This document shows positions 1-13,301 of a stretch of 64,000 bases of DNA, piece by piece (the first letter of the stretch is position 1; each line of letters starts with the position of its first letter). The DNA comes from Nageia nagi (taxonomy: Eukaryota > Pinophyta). Both the position numbers and the translations under genes were made by a program. The stretch is taken from contig JBITNC010000001.1 in the NCBI GenBank assembly GCA_050084985.1, positions 65,224,001 through 65,288,000 on the forward strand, given 5' to 3'. The notes below the pieces were generated by a model that was not told where the DNA came from, did not search any database, and saw only the letters and a program-made list of their open reading frames with translations.

Positions 1-1639
1 CCAAATTCAAATGTTTACACGTATAAGCTTTAAAATAATAATAATAAGATTAACATTTCAAAACTTTGTATTTTGTGTATAATATATTTAAAAAATTAAT
101 CCACTTTATTATTTAAAAAATATAATTGGCTTCAAATAATTATAACATTTGAATAACATATAAAATAAATAATATATAACATTAAATAAAATAAATCAAT
201 ATATAACATAAACAAATTAATATATAAATTAATAAATTAACATTAAACTAAATACCAAGAAATATCATTAAATGAGATAGATGTGTAAGGAATGATATCT
301 CTCGGCATTTTTATATGTATATAGGGAGGTATATCAAAGCTAGTAGTAGAATTATAGAAAGATTCAAAGCTTTATGAGGTAAAAGTAAGCACACAACATA
401 AATTGTAATTAATTATTGTTAAAATTTAATATAAAAGTGCTTGAAATATAAAGATAAGAGAGATAATTAACTTATCTAACACTTGTACATAAATTATCCT
501 CCTCACATAGTCTACACTGCTAAGATTTGATAGACCTTTTTACATATTATTTACAAATCTTAATAATCAAGTGATATCCTACAAGTTAGTAAGGTTTTGT
601 TGACTAGATTTCTATAATATCATTAATCTACTAGTCATTTGGGTTGATTCCTACCAATGAAAATGTTAAATTCCTACCAAATTAAACAAAAAGTTGAGAG
701 AGAAATTGGAAAGATTAACAAAGATATTTGAATTAAGGGATGTCTTTATTTATAATGCACATGTAGTACACACCCGACCAAAAGGATCATTGGAGGTGTT
801 TATAAACTACCACCTAAGGCCTTTATCGATAGTTATTTGACCATCCTCTATGCAAGCACCACTAAAAGTTGGTCCCTTATAGTGACGGATTGTAATTACC
901 GCCATATGGATTATTAAACTATCATATATGGACTTTTTGAGATGGGTTTAAACTACCAATGAGGGAAAGTATAAAATGCCATTGTTTAGGGGCAATTTAA
1001 AAATGTTGCATAATGATTTATTTTAAAAAAATGTGTAGCCTAAAAGAATTCTTCCAAATGAAATAATATTTTTAGGTTATGTCATCCTCAATTACATGAG
1101 TCACCCGAGCTCAATCATAATGAGCCACATTATAGTGTTGCACATGGCCTCCTAAAGAGTGGCCCAATGTATTTGACCAATCATCATTCAAATGAAATTT
1201 CTAAAACATAACATAATTGAAAAAAAATGAACTATTAATATCAATAATAAACTTATGTGCACTAACAAAGGTGAAGGAGAAACCCTAGAAGAAAAATGCA
1301 ACCTAGCAACTATGGTAGCAACCAAAATGAGATGGCTATAGGTTGAGGGTCCCCTTGATCCTCTTGGTTGCCCATCCAATCATCATACAATCAAGAATAA
1401 ACAAATAAGAGCTACTACCTCACACTACACAAATTAGAGATTTTGAATGCCTAAACATGATCCCACGAAGACCTTCTCAGGGTGTCTATTTGTCATGGAG
1501 AATACCCTTGAGATTACAATCCAAAGTGAAACTATCTAAAATGAAATAGAATAGTTGGAGTTAAGGGCCCTAATCTACAAGTTTTTGGGCATTCAACCAA
1601 ATCATTGAGCTATCTGATCCTTGGTGATCCAAAAATGGG

Positions 1640-2608
1640 AAACAAGAGGTAAGATATCCTTGAACTTATGCTTTAATGGTTAATTCATCATTTTATTTTC
1701 CAACAAGATTGATAAGAAATCAATTGTTGAGGGAAGCCCATGGTTCTATGGAAGAGTTGGACTCTATATGAAGCCTTGGCACATAGGCTTAAAGCCTAAG
1801 GAAGAACCTCCCATCTCTACTCCAATGTGGTTTAGCTTACTATATCTGCCAATATAACTTTGGAAGGATGATGTCTTTGTGGTAATGGGTAATGCCATTG
1901 GGAATTTCATGGGTGTTTTTAAATAAACTGTGATTTGGAGGCTATCTTTATACTAGGATCTATGTTCATGTGCATATTCACTCTTGCTACAAGTACAAAT
2001 TAAAATCAATCTCCCTTCTACGTACATGGTCTATTTGCATCCTTTGGATTATGAAAACTTACCTTTTTAATATCAAATATTCTCTAAGTATAGGCACCTT
2101 GCAAAAAGCCTACCCACATCAATAGAATCTTGAACTAAAAGGTATCAAAAGAAGGTTTCCATGTGCCCAAATCAAAATATCAAGTTGTTAAACAATAAGG
2201 ACATGCAAAATACCTCCATGCTACCAACCCCTTCCAATGCCTTTAGATGACCATTCAATCAAAAGAAGCTCAAGATCTTATAGAAAATGTCCATTTGGGA
2301 TCTCTACCAAGGCACTCAAATTCAATCTCACAACCAAAAATATCAACCCACCATTATGATACTATACCAACTCTAATCCTACTACATCATCCCTCGCTTA
2401 GGCTTAAGACATGAATATGTATGCTTCACCTAATCTTCATGCTAAATCTTCTCCCATGGATATGGGACTTCCTAATGAGATAGTAGGAGTACTACACAAA
2501 GGTTTTGATCTAGAACCACCCATTAAGCAAACTTCAAATCCTTTAAAATCACCAATTGTTGGTATCCAAAGAGGAAAGTGTCATAAATCAAATAAAAAAA
2601 AAACATAA
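1640..2608 (+). pseudogene. LINE ORF1 remnant, DUF4283-type (copy 1)
   Basis: Conceptual translation in shifting frames gives the DUF4283 pattern of plant L1-type LINE ORF1 proteins: a WFYGRVGLYMKPW block (about 1738-1780), then a P-x-W-x-x-LPxLP-like block and the GNAIGNF helix. An open stretch at 2411-2608 (65 codons, MNMYASPNLHAK start) is the linker and C-terminal part and is matched by the second copy at 22595-22912. In the family this protein binds RNA and forms the LINE ribonucleoprotein. Several stops and frameshifts interrupt it, so it cannot be made as one protein. Assignment to the domain is from motif reading only. Confidence 0.7.
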
Positions 2609-2859
2609 TTAGGAAGCATTGTTAAGCATTGAAGATGATAATAAGTCAAAGTTAGAGGAGCTTTTATCCTCCAAAAAGCCCCATGTTTCCCAATGATTAT
2701 CACATCCTAAAACACTAGTGGCCTCCATGACCCCTAAAACTCAGGAGAGTTAAAGCATTAGTAAAATCCATTCGACCTTCAGTTCTTCTTCTTCAAGAAT
2801 CCAAAATATCAATAATAGAGGTAGGAAAATGCAAAATAAAATTTGGTATAAAAGTTCTT

Positions 2860-3205
2860 TTCTCACTTACAATTTGAATGGTCAATATGGAGGGATTATC
2901 ACCCTCTAGGATAGTTCAAAACTAACTATAGTTTAGATTTTGTTATTGATAGTTGGATGGCTTTTGTGTGCAAAGTTCATGATTTGGGCCTTAGTTTTGA
3001 GCTACTTAACATTTATGCTCCATAAGTTTTTTCACAAAAGGTGGAGTGTTGGAATCAAGTATCTAATTAGCTAGATGCCCATACTGAGATCCCCTATTTA
3101 GTTGTAGGAGATTTTAATGCCATAAGGTCTATTTCTAAAATGTAATATTTCACACAAATATTTAGAAGAGAGATGTCCTTTTAATGATTTCATTGATCAA
3201 AATGA
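2860..3205 (+). pseudogene. LINE APE-type endonuclease remnant, truncated
   Basis: The translation contains LNIYAP (about 3006-3023) followed by a W-N-Q-V-S...LDAHTEIPYLVVGDFNAI block (about 3049-3126). The GDFNAI core with an upstream N-x-YAP is characteristic of the apurinic-endonuclease domain of L1-type LINEs, which nicks target DNA to prime reverse transcription. In-frame stops are present. The homology to copy 2 stops at about 3205, and the sequence beyond belongs to another LINE on the opposite strand, so the element is truncated here. No catalytic competence is expected. Confidence 0.75.
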
Positions 3206-4000
3206 AAATACCAATAGAACTAATTTGCAAACCATCAAGTGTCATCATAGCTAAGGTGTAGCTAAAGAGCATTTGAACTAAGGTGAGAAAAACTAGGATG
3301 AAACCAAGGGCTCTAAGCATAACCATAACAAAATTCCATTCAATATTATCATAATATTTCTCAAATTCAATTTTGATGAAGAGAGTATCTTGTTATTAGG
3401 TATGAGCCCACTCCATTCCCTCCTAACTAGTAATGAAATTATCAAGAATAAATTTGGTCTTTATAAAACTAGTTTGTTCAAGATAAATAGTTTAGGAAGC
3501 AAAGGCTTGATACTTAATGCCAATGCTTTAGTAATAAATTTCTTGTTGACATTGAGTAAATGATGGGCCTCTAGCTAGAAATAAGATCTAGGTCTTCTAA
3601 TTTGGGTATGAACTTGATATTACCTTTGTTAATAATAGCCCTTAGAGAACTTGTAAGAAGGGCTTCTTAATAAAAAAAAAAAAAAAGAGATTAGGGCCAC
3701 CAACATCCCATAATTATTTATAGAATTTGCATAGGAAGCCATCTAACCCTGGGGTCTTTTAATTCACCATACAAGAAAGAGCAATTTTTAAATCCTAGAT
3801 AGAAATGGGGTGTCATAGGCCTCCTTTTGGAAGCAAGAGAGATTATCTGACACTACACTGTAACACTCAGCAATAGTGTCTTATCACTCCTCTAGAGCTC
3901 TTGAAATGCAAAAATGTAGGTATAATGCTTAACAAAGGCATTAGCTATGTCAAGATTTTATCATAATCTTTACTAGAAGAAATTATATTAAAATTTGAAA
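3206..4000 (-). pseudogene. LINE reverse transcriptase fragment, different LINE, minus strand
   Basis: Read on the minus strand with frame jumps, this gives a classic LINE RT series. From high to low coordinates: a PGLDGF-C-x-FYK-x-LWD block (about 3700-3760), an EQTSFIKTKFILDN block (about 3440-3490), an EGMEWA block (about 3400), then FIKIEFEKYYDNIEWNFVM and RALGF (about 3300-3370). These correspond to RT motifs before and around catalytic motif A (the IDFEKAYD-type block, here with the second Asp kept and F-E-K-Y-Y-D spacing). There are many stops. Orientation and spacing differ from the plus-strand LINE in segment A, so it is a separate insertion or a rearranged piece. Confidence 0.7.
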
Positions 4001-4009
4001 GAAAAGTTG

Positions 4010-4140
4010 ATGGACAGAGTGCTAGTGTAGTGGTTGAGATGTTAGAATTTGAGTTGAGAAACTCAAGTTCGAATTTATGGAATATCATTTTTGCATATGT
4101 ATTTCAATACTCTGATTTTATTTTTACCCTTTTTTTCAAT
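4010..4140 (+). mobile_element. Possible tRNA-derived SINE head
   Basis: Two blocks resemble an internal RNA polymerase III promoter: an A-box-like stretch at 4021-4043 (TAGTGTAGTGGTTGAGATG) and a B-box-like stretch at 4065-4075 (AAGTTCGAATT), about 30 bp apart. That is the order and spacing found in tRNA genes and tRNA-derived SINEs. A T-rich run follows at about 4120-4137, which could terminate Pol III. The B box departs from GGTTCGAATCC and I cannot fold a clean cloverleaf, so a functional tRNA gene is unlikely. No target duplication was found. Confidence 0.4.
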
Positions 4141-7100
4141 ATATGTTGATGATCATAATAGGATCCCTCTCCAGGCAGGATTATTCCATCTGATGACTTT
4201 TTTTCTGGAAAGGGGATGGGCCCCAAATTTACCAACGATGGATGTTAGATGGTGTCAAGTGTTAGGGGGGGGCAAATAGGTCCATGATTTACTTCTCCTA
4301 TTTGTATGAATTGATGTACCATAATATGAATAGTCATGAAATATTAACCTCAATAGTATGAGATGATCAACATAAAATTTATTCATGATACAAGGTATTG
4401 CTAATCGAAGGATAACTAGCCTTCTAAATCCCATGTTAGCCATCATTGATGGGGCTCATCCACTTTTTGATTTAAAGTTATTATGAAGGGTACACTTGCA
4501 TAAGCATGATATATATAAATATATTACATTTATTAGTTGATAAATATATTACTTTTAATCGAGATAAACACATTTTTTTTATCCATCAATAAGTTCATTA
4601 TGTTTATCCTTAGATATATATTATGTATTTATCCATATATAAATAAATTACATTTATCTCTATATAAACGTAATGCATTTATCCAAGATTAAAAATAATA
4701 AATTTATCTAATGTACAAACATAATTTTTTATTCCCTCTTAAATATAAGGTGTTTATCCTCTTTGATTTGTAAATATTTGTAAGCTATGCTATTCTAGAT
4801 GTCATCAAATACAAATATCTCAAAACTTACATTTTACTCCATAACATGATTAATTCAAATCTCATAAGCATAATTACTTGTACCCCAACATTAGAACTAA
4901 TGACATCATTAGCATTGGTATGCTAGCATCTTAATTGATTAAAAATATATGCTCTTACTTGCTTACTACACAATCCATTGATTATGAAAATGCACTTAAA
5001 TATAACCAACATAACTAATACAATAAAATCTATGACTCTACATGTGACAATATTACTAATGTTCAATCTTGGAAAAAACCAATAAAAGAAATCACCACAC
5101 AAAATGGATACAAAATATATATATATATTACCTAGTTCACCAATATGGATAGTTTAGCATGTCTAATATTGATTTAATGTTATGGGTCGATAGAGCATTA
5201 CAATGACATAGTAAACTAAATTTCCTCCAACTATTTTCATTCCTTATACTACCTATAAAACTTCTTTCAACCTTATTGATAGTCCCCATGGTTCCCTATA
5301 AAACATGACTTCAAGAAAGAACTTCCTATATCAAAATGATTTCAAGAAAGAGCTTTCTCTATCAATATGACTTCAAGAAAGAGCTTCCTCTATCAAATAT
5401 ATTTCAAGAAAGATCCAGAGAAAATTCATAACATACCAACTATATTAGGTTTACATTTGTCAAGATAACATAATAATAAGTTTGTCACACCTAGAATTCC
5501 ACTCTCAATATGATTACCACACTCACACCAAGCGATTCTCTCTCAACATAATATTCACTATCCTATTTTTAGAATAATGAACAAAACAACATATGGAGTT
5601 CTCTCACATATTCCATCCAAACTATAAAACTAAAATGCATACTATGTATCTCACTCACAACATGCTCTCCTTACATGGAAATGACTAACTAGATGTAGTA
5701 AAATGAATATACCAAAATTTGAGCATTGATACCTATGGTCAAAGTCTCCACTTTTCAAATCTAACCTTCCTTAAAGGCCCTACTCCACCATATTCTAGCT
5801 GCCAACTAGTAATAATAGAAACCATGATGAACACAAGTAACTTGGGTAGGCACTTAGAAAGTTTGGAGTTTTTCAAGTTTTTGAATTTACCAAAAAATGA
5901 AAGTAAGGGGGTAGATGAGAAGATGAGAGAGGCCAGGTGAGGGAGGGTGAGGTGAAGATTTGGTGTAGCAAGGTATCTCATCAAATAATTATCATACCTT
6001 GTATTCTTCTCCATTTTGCAAAATACATGTCTAAGGCTTAACACCTTATAATTAATGAAATGTGATTTCTATTAGTTTTGCTATCCATTTCATTTCATGG
6101 AAGTAAGACAAAGTATAATATATGTAACCTTTCTCCTACTTCACCTCACATATATATTTTTGGGAATCAAATCAGGTCATGCTCCTTCTTGTTTATCAAA
6201 TGATGAATCCTATTGGTTCCAAGATTAGATATCCAAATAAATACTCTTTTTAAAACTTGCAAGGAAGTGATCTAGACCTTGCTTTCTCTATGATAAATTA
6301 TACAAGTTATTGTATTACCTCTTCATTCCTTTTATTTATTGATTTATTTTCTTTCTTTCTTTTACTTTTTTTTAAACGAGAGTTTTTTTTTAGTTTTATA
6401 TAACTAAATCCTAAAAATGATAATTTAATCCAATGAATTTCAACAAGGTTAAAAAGCATTTGAAAACTAAAAACAACTCCATGTCTTAAAAAAATGTGCT
6501 GAATAGCTAGATATTTCCTATTTGACTTTCATTCTAACTATTTTATATTTTTGTTTTACAATTTTACATAAATCTTAGGGTTAAATTCCTTTCAAGTAGG
6601 GAGTGGTAATGCAATCTCATTCACATATTTGATGGTATTTCTTAAATTTTTGCATCAAGATGACATTTTTAAGTGGTAAAGAAATCACCATTGATATAAT
6701 TTGCACTAGAACGAAGGCCTTGAATTCTATTTTTCATTTTATTATAGAATTTATTTCTTTCAATTTCAAGTAAATATTAAAAGAATGGTATTAGATCTGA
6801 TTCTAATTTTTTATTTTAGATTTTAAAGTGATATATTTTTAAGATAGTGAATCTTTTTCTTTTCTAAACTTTTTTGTAAAGGTCTAAGTTATCATGTTTC
6901 ATTATGAATTTGAAAGAACCTTTTAAGATCATGCTCAGATTTATTAATATATGTTCAAATTAGTAACTTTTCTTGGTACTTTAAGTTTTGCAACTAATGA
7001 AATATTTCTGGTGGTGTGCTCCTATCAAGTTATTTCCTGAAAGTATAATCCATTAAAGATTTTTGCAATTAGCTAAATATTTGGGTATATTGTTGGTAAG

Positions 7101-7860
7101 TAGGTTATTATTAAGGTTGAGCATTCTTAATTATTTGAGTTGCCTTGATATTGGTGGAATTATTCCTCTAAAATATTTTTGGATAGCTCCAAATTGTGTA
7201 ATAAGGAAATATTTCCCAAGGAAAGAGAAATCATACATTCCAATTGGAGATATGAGAGAATGATGGAAATCACTCTTTAAGTACATTTTCATCATTAAAC
7301 ACCATTCCATGAGCACACCTCCTCCAAATCATTCCCTCTCCAAGTGTAGTAGATCTAACATAATGGCATTTTGAAAGGGCATGAGAGCTTCAATATCTCT
7401 CCTATCACTCAAACCATCTTCTACAACCAACATACGATCATTTGGGATAGAAAAATTCCTCTAATGGAATGCCCATGCAAAGCATATTTCTTCCAAAAAT
7501 AGTTATGGTTAGTAGCATTGGGATCAACTATTGTAAATGCCATGGCCAATGCCAAGCTTAACAACATCTTAATGATCCTATGATCAAACTATGCCCTACA
7601 AACCTTAATTTATCCTTCAAATAAGGGTGATAAAAAATTTACAAGTCAAATAAAATTCCATCCTTTAAATTTTCCAATCAATTATAAAGGATAATATTAA
7701 TTTCAAAAGAAGGGCAAGTTCAAAACTTACCTATCAAAAACTAATTTTTAAATATATATAACTATATATAATATAATCAATTAAATAATACATGTTGATG
7801 TTAATCATTGATGCAATGATGGTTGTTCAATGACAATCTTCCATATTACTAAGTAAAAAA
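4141..7860. other. AT-rich intergenic DNA, no gene recognised
   Basis: There are only short open stretches in all frames, none with a recognisable domain. 4500-4760 has a loose repetition of ATTTATC-containing phrases. A short TA run lies at about 5120. Two overlapping opposite-strand open stretches at 5719-6044 (up to 101 codons) show no family resemblance and no composition typical of coding. Apart from the 31-bp repeat at 5309-5415, I see nothing I can name. Confidence 0.6.
5309..5415. repeat. 31-bp tandem repeat, about 3.4 units
   Basis: Units start at 5309, 5340, 5371 and 5402 (partial) and share a TTCAAGAAAGAGCTTCCT core followed by ATCAA. The spacing is exactly 31 bp and there are one to four mismatches between units. 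It is a local minisatellite in otherwise unique-looking DNA. Confidence 0.85.
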
Positions 7861-8560
7861 TATTTCATTGCACTACCATCAATTTGCTAGCCTACTAAAA
7901 TCTTTTTCACCCATCAAATATAATGCTTGCATTAAATTTGCATGCTAGCTTCCTACCCATGCCTATGCCTATTAGTGAAATTTGGAGTAAATTTGTGAGA
8001 ATCTTAACATTGACTATATTGGAGGCTTGGATCTTAGAAATTAGTATTCTTCCTCTTCCTTTACTAGTAGAATTTCGTAGACATATGACTATGTGACTAA
8101 AATGTTTAGCCACATGACTAAAATTGATCAAATTGTACTAATTTTTTGCAATTTGCAATTATAAATGACTAAAAATATGACTAATCTAGTCATAAGGTAA
8201 AATCACAAGGTTAGAAAAATAAAAATGACTAAATAATTAATAACTCAAAATTAGTCATCCAAACAAAAATGACATTTATATTATATTTATTAATTACATT
8301 TATCGTTTACTACTTATATTTATTATGCATTATTACATTACATTTACTATTTCTTAATTATATTTATGACTTATGAATTATACATTTATTGTTAATTATA
8401 TCTACTTATTTACATTCATTAATTAAATTAATTTGTATTTATTATTATTCACTTATTATTGTTTACTATTTATTACTTATTATTTACATTTTTTATTCAT
8501 ATATCTGAGCTAGTTTAATAAATGAACTTGCTTTGATATCACTTAGTGTAGGGTCCCTTG
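7861..8560. repeat. ATGACTAAA-rich and ATTTATTA-rich low-complexity tract
   Basis: 8085-8275 carries many copies of (A)TGACTAAA, including the near palindrome ATGACTAATCTAGTCAT at about 8187-8203. 8280-8500 is a simple-sequence-like run of ATTTATTA/TTACATT phrases. The TGACTAAA word recurs densely at 18255-18545. Such clustered short words are typical of subterminal regions of some DNA transposons, but no matching ends were identified. Confidence 0.5.
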
Positions 8561-11500
8561 ACTCTTGTTATGTCATGAACCAATTTTTTCTCCCTTTTTT
8601 TTTGTATAGCAATTTTTAAAAAATTGCTATAGTAATTGTCATAACCCTCTCTTCCCCTCTCGGTGAGTTTTGCATTTCCTTGATCATACTTGCTTGTATT
8701 TGATGAGAAAATAGTCTTAGCATGTTTTCTTCCACCTATTTTGTACTCTTAGCATGATATATTACATTTACTTGGGATTATTGCATAACACCTCACACCT
8801 TACATGATGAATTGCATTGATAAACATATTTAGCTTAGCATTATAGATTCATTGTCATATTTCATTTTGCAAATTAAAGTTATGGTTTACTTCTTTAAAA
8901 TTTTTGTGCATTTTATGAGTAACAAAGCATATTCATTGCATTTGGTAAACAATATAGTATAAATATTCCTTTTGAAGGAAAAACAATGCAAGGCCATGGA
9001 AATATATTTAAACTCTAAAATATGAAAATATTTTCCCTAACAAGGATAACAAAACATTTTGGATATGCCACTCACATATATTTTTCATAACATGAAAATA
9101 ACATGGATTAAAGTATTGATCATTGGAAATATTGAGTTTTACCAATATCAAATAGGCAATAACCATTATTTTTGCATAATGAGAATTAATGGAAAATTGT
9201 GTAGATATCTTCTTTACTTGGAAATTACCATAGCTGTTGATTTAGGGAAAAATTGAATCTAAGGCTAGGTTAAGAAAAGAGAAACAAAAACCTAAACCTA
9301 ACACTCCCATTCTGAAAGCACATGGGAAGAAAGAAAAAAAAAAAAGGAAAGAGATGAAACATAGTCATGACTACCATGATAGAAACCCTCCCTCCATTTT
9401 TGTTTTAGCATAAAGATCTATCAAAATGGTGGTTATCACTATAGGAAAAAAGGAGAAAAAAAATTTAAAATGCCATGCTTCTGCTTGGAGTTGAGTTTTA
9501 TTTGTAAAGCACTTGGAATATTGGTAGAGAAACCCTCACAACTATTAAAACCTACCTTTATCAAATCATGGAGGTAATTTCAAATTTTTGGGCATATTGG
9601 AGGATCAAAATTTTATGGCTATGCATTTTAAAGTGAGTCAATCACTAGCTAATGTCATTTAATGAGGTAAAATGATTGATATAATTTTGCTTACTATATC
9701 AGATCATTGTCATAGTATAATGGGTTGAATTGCAAGAAATTATAAGGCACCATGATGTGTATGTGATTCCTTTTCAAAAACATGGGTTTCATTATTCAAA
9801 TCATAGAGATATCACTTCATTTGATTTGGCTAATTTCATAATGGTCAAATATGAAACAAAATTCTGAAACATGTTATCATTTCAATCATGAGGAAATATT
9901 AGAAGTGCTGAACTTTTTTTTTCCCCCATTTGATGTTAAAACAATCTTTTCCAAAATCATAGCTTTTCTTGATAATTTTTTGGAAACATATTGTTCGTAT
10001 TTTGGGCATAACTACCTCATACAAACTTGATTTGGGCTGAAATGTGGAGGGTAGTGAGTAGACATCATGTGTAATAAAACCCAAAAATAATTTAGTAAGT
10101 TAATGCTTAGAGGAAGAGTAGTTCATGTTTTTGTAAAACTATTTTATTTAGCTACATTTTTTAGGATTTTTGTAAATTATTTAACAAAATACCCTCTATG
10201 TTTTACTATTGTATTTGATTACAAATTGGCTTATGAATCTCATTTTATTCATTAGAAATATAATGAAGATATAATAGTATTTAAATATTACTATTGTATT
10301 TGATTATGGATGATGTATATACATATATAACTATAATCATAACATGGCATAACATTACATATCATTTGATTCATTTTCAGTACATTGAATGGTATGACAT
10401 TATTTTTAGGGGCTTATTGTGAATGAATCCATTTATCATGATTTTTCATTTCCATAGAGTTATTATTGGCAAGTAGAGCTATTACATTTGCATTCAATCT
10501 TTTAGGTAATATGGCTCCCCATGTTTGCATGCCATGGCATGGGTGTCATTGTGTTGGATACTTAGCAAACTTAATATTCAATTTGCTCTTCTTAATAGAC
10601 ATTATCTTATGATGGATTCACTAAGATTTTTGAATCTCACCCCTTTAATTATTATTTTTCTTTCCAAAGACTGATATTGTGGTAGAAGAAGATCAATTGT
10701 TGGTTGAGTGATTGATGAGCTAGTATGCACTATTGGGTTTGATATTAGTTCAAGTGAAACATTTTGGATTCCAATAATGTTGTTGTTGAGTATTAAGAAC
10801 TCCTTGCGAACATGTGTCAAGGGTTGGACTTGCATCCACCTTTCTGATAACTTCTTTGATTTTTAAAGAGTCATGTTTGAGAATGTATTCAAAAATAATT
10901 TTGGATGTAGAATAATTTATTCTCTATTGAGAAAGGGAACTAAGTAGTAAATAGCCTATGTTATTGTGGCCTTTATTAAAAGTGTTCAATTGATTGTACT
11001 TTGCTTTCAAAAATAAGATTTGATGGTTGTGTATGAAATGGTTCTTCTAGATCTTGAGAAGATTGGTTATATTATGTATAAGGCTATCAGTTGTGATGAG
11101 GTAATTTCCAAGTTGTCATCTTGTAGGAAATAATTAAAAACATTAGAATACACATCAAATTAGTTTTTGGGGAAAATTTTATAACATTTTCATCATGGCA
11201 TTTTATGTTCTATCTATGCTTGGGAATTAACTTTATATACCAAGCCATTAGCAACATATAGATTCCTTGAATCTGTCAAATCTTTAAATAATGGGATTAG
11301 ATTATTGCTCAACCTTTCCTTGATTCATCATTTTGGATACAAATCAAAATTTTCAACTATTGAGTCATTGGATTTCAACTTGGCATAACTGTCTCTTTGT
11401 ACCAATAGTAAAGAATTTTTTTCCTCTTGTTGTGAATATATAAATGAATCATGGATAAGATACATGCCTCACATCTCTAAAAAAGAATAGTTCAGCCTAA

Positions 11501-12346
11501 TACAATATATTTGGAAAATGTTCATATAATTGATAATTTCAAATACTTAATTGATATGATTTCATCTATGGATATACTAATAGATTCTACAAGTATAATA
11601 TTTAGTTGAATTCTTAGCTTCTTTCATATTTATTTACTAGGAGTTATTCTTGTAATTATAAATCTATATTAAGTTAAAAAATTTGGGAAGTGAGCTAGCT
11701 TTTGTATCACCAACTCACACTTAACTCACATTAATATAACTATGGCAATGGATCAAATGTAGATTCTATTTGTTATCTTAGTAGTCTTCCTATTTTCATT
11801 ATTGAGTTATGGATGTGGTTATGTCTGATCATGATAACAAATACTAAAAATGCATTTGGAATCCTTCACTAAGGTACCTCTTCTATTATGAATTCATTTC
11901 TTGGTTGGTCTAATAGGTATTGCAAACTCCATGAGTCTAATTGGAATTACATAGGTTTGTCTTGTCTTATTTAATAAGGATTACAAAATATATGGTGGGA
12001 AGGTTACACAAAAATGACTATGATTGTTCATATATTTCATTGTAATTATGTCCCTTGAATTTTGATGAAAATGATATGTGTTGGAATATTTCACCTTAAG
12101 TACTCAAGGTATGTAACTCTCTTTTTATATCATTGCATTCCTTGTGATGAAATTAGGAAAATTGAAAACATTATTGAAGGAATATTTTAGTTTAGCAAAA
12201 CTTGTGATTTTTATGGTAGATTAAACCTATTATTTTATTAGAACATAAATGTGTATTCTTAGGTTCTACCCTTTTCATCAATAAGATAATATATGCTTTA
12301 AGGAAGAGGGTTCTCTATAGGATTCAATTGTTCTAGTGAAGATTCA
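8561..12346. other. AT-rich intergenic DNA, nothing recognised
   Basis: This region has short open stretches only. The longest (10602-10835, minus, 77 codons) resembles no family I know. No LTR, LINE motif or RNA gene was seen. It ends against the Copia-B LTR at 12347. Confidence 0.6.
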
Positions 12347-12839
12347 TGAAGGAACTAACACTAGCAAGATAATTCCTAATCAACCAAGATCACATGAAAG
12401 CTCAAAATTACATCTAAAAAACTCATAAAGCAATCTCACAACACAAGATGTAAGTGGTTTCTCTAACTAAGAGTACATCCACTAACTAGATCTTTACTTC
12501 AATCACAAATACAACTCTCTTACAATCCTCCTAATATCAACTCCTACACTTCTATCCTATAGCATAACTTTACTCCATAATTGGTATGTGATCACAAAGA
12601 GGGAGCCTTCTATTTATAGGCTAAAATCTCTCTTTGGATCACCTTTTTATCTAATGTACAAAAGCATGACATGTACATCCTTTTACCCAAGGGCATGCTC
12701 ATGACATGGAGTGTATGATAAGTTACATTATCATATTTACTTAAATATTTAAGGTATCAAATGATACCCTTATGTATTAGTGAACTTACATAGAATATTT
12801 AGTACAAACCTTTACAATAATGTATTATACATTCCAACA
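12347..12839 (-). repeat. Copia-B 3' LTR, copy 1
   Basis: In plus-strand orientation it begins TGAAGGAACTAACA and ends ACATTCCAACA, so in element orientation it runs TGTTGGAATG...CCTTCA with TG/CA ends. Just outside (12840-12853) lies TTCCCCTTAATGC, whose complement is the polypurine tract. The TATA box (TATTTATA on the plus strand) sits in the conserved CTTCTATTTATAGG block near 12610-12625. The LTR is about 493 bp and similar to LTRs at 16589, 25377, 38931, 43306, 44754, 47481 and 61410. Confidence 0.85.
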
Positions 12840-13301
12840 CTTCCCCTTAATGCAATATTGGGATAAAGTGAGTAAGAAAGAAGAAGAAGGGAAAGTAAGA
12901 GAGTTCTCCTCCAAACAGATACAACAGAGATGAGAAATTTTTACATATTTGTAAAGTAAGAAAGATCTAGTTTGAACTCACTACTTTGCCAAATACAATT
13001 ATTAACCACAACCAATTTAATTACATGAAGTATTCATCCAACTAGAAGTCATGAAGAGTCTCCAAGAGCCTACATATCTAAGGTAAGTAACCTAGAATCT
13101 CAAAGAACTTGCAAGTCATAAGCAGCTCAAATAATGAGATCAGTTAGATGCATCATATTCATATCAACAAAGATAGATGAATCACACAAATGCTATCATG
13201 AACTAATCAATGGTGCACTATAAGTCATCATGAAGATGCCATGCCAAAAAATTATAATCATTATGTATATAAAACATGTGTTGATTATCATTACAATAGA
13301 G

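Larger units (their letters stand above)
1..3205 (+). repeat. Segment A, copy 1 (LINE with long AT-rich leader)
   Basis: This stretch matches 20195-23392 almost base for base over long runs, with small insertions and deletions (offset about 20194 at the left end). The match already runs at base 1, so the true left edge lies outside the window. It stops near 3205, inside the LINE endonuclease region, where the two copies become unrelated. The first 1.6 kb has no coding signal. The rest carries LINE ORF1 and endonuclease remnants. The copies are diverged and both decayed, so this is a dispersed repeat and not a recent duplication. Confidence 0.85.

Noticed and set aside
4021-4080. Functional tRNA gene
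   Set aside because: The A and B boxes are imperfect and no seven-base acceptor stem or complete cloverleaf can be drawn.
5739-6044. 101-codon open frame (minus) overlapping a 73-codon one (plus)
   Set aside because: No domain, no repeat partner and hydrophobic AT-driven composition. Overlapping frames on both strands suggest chance.
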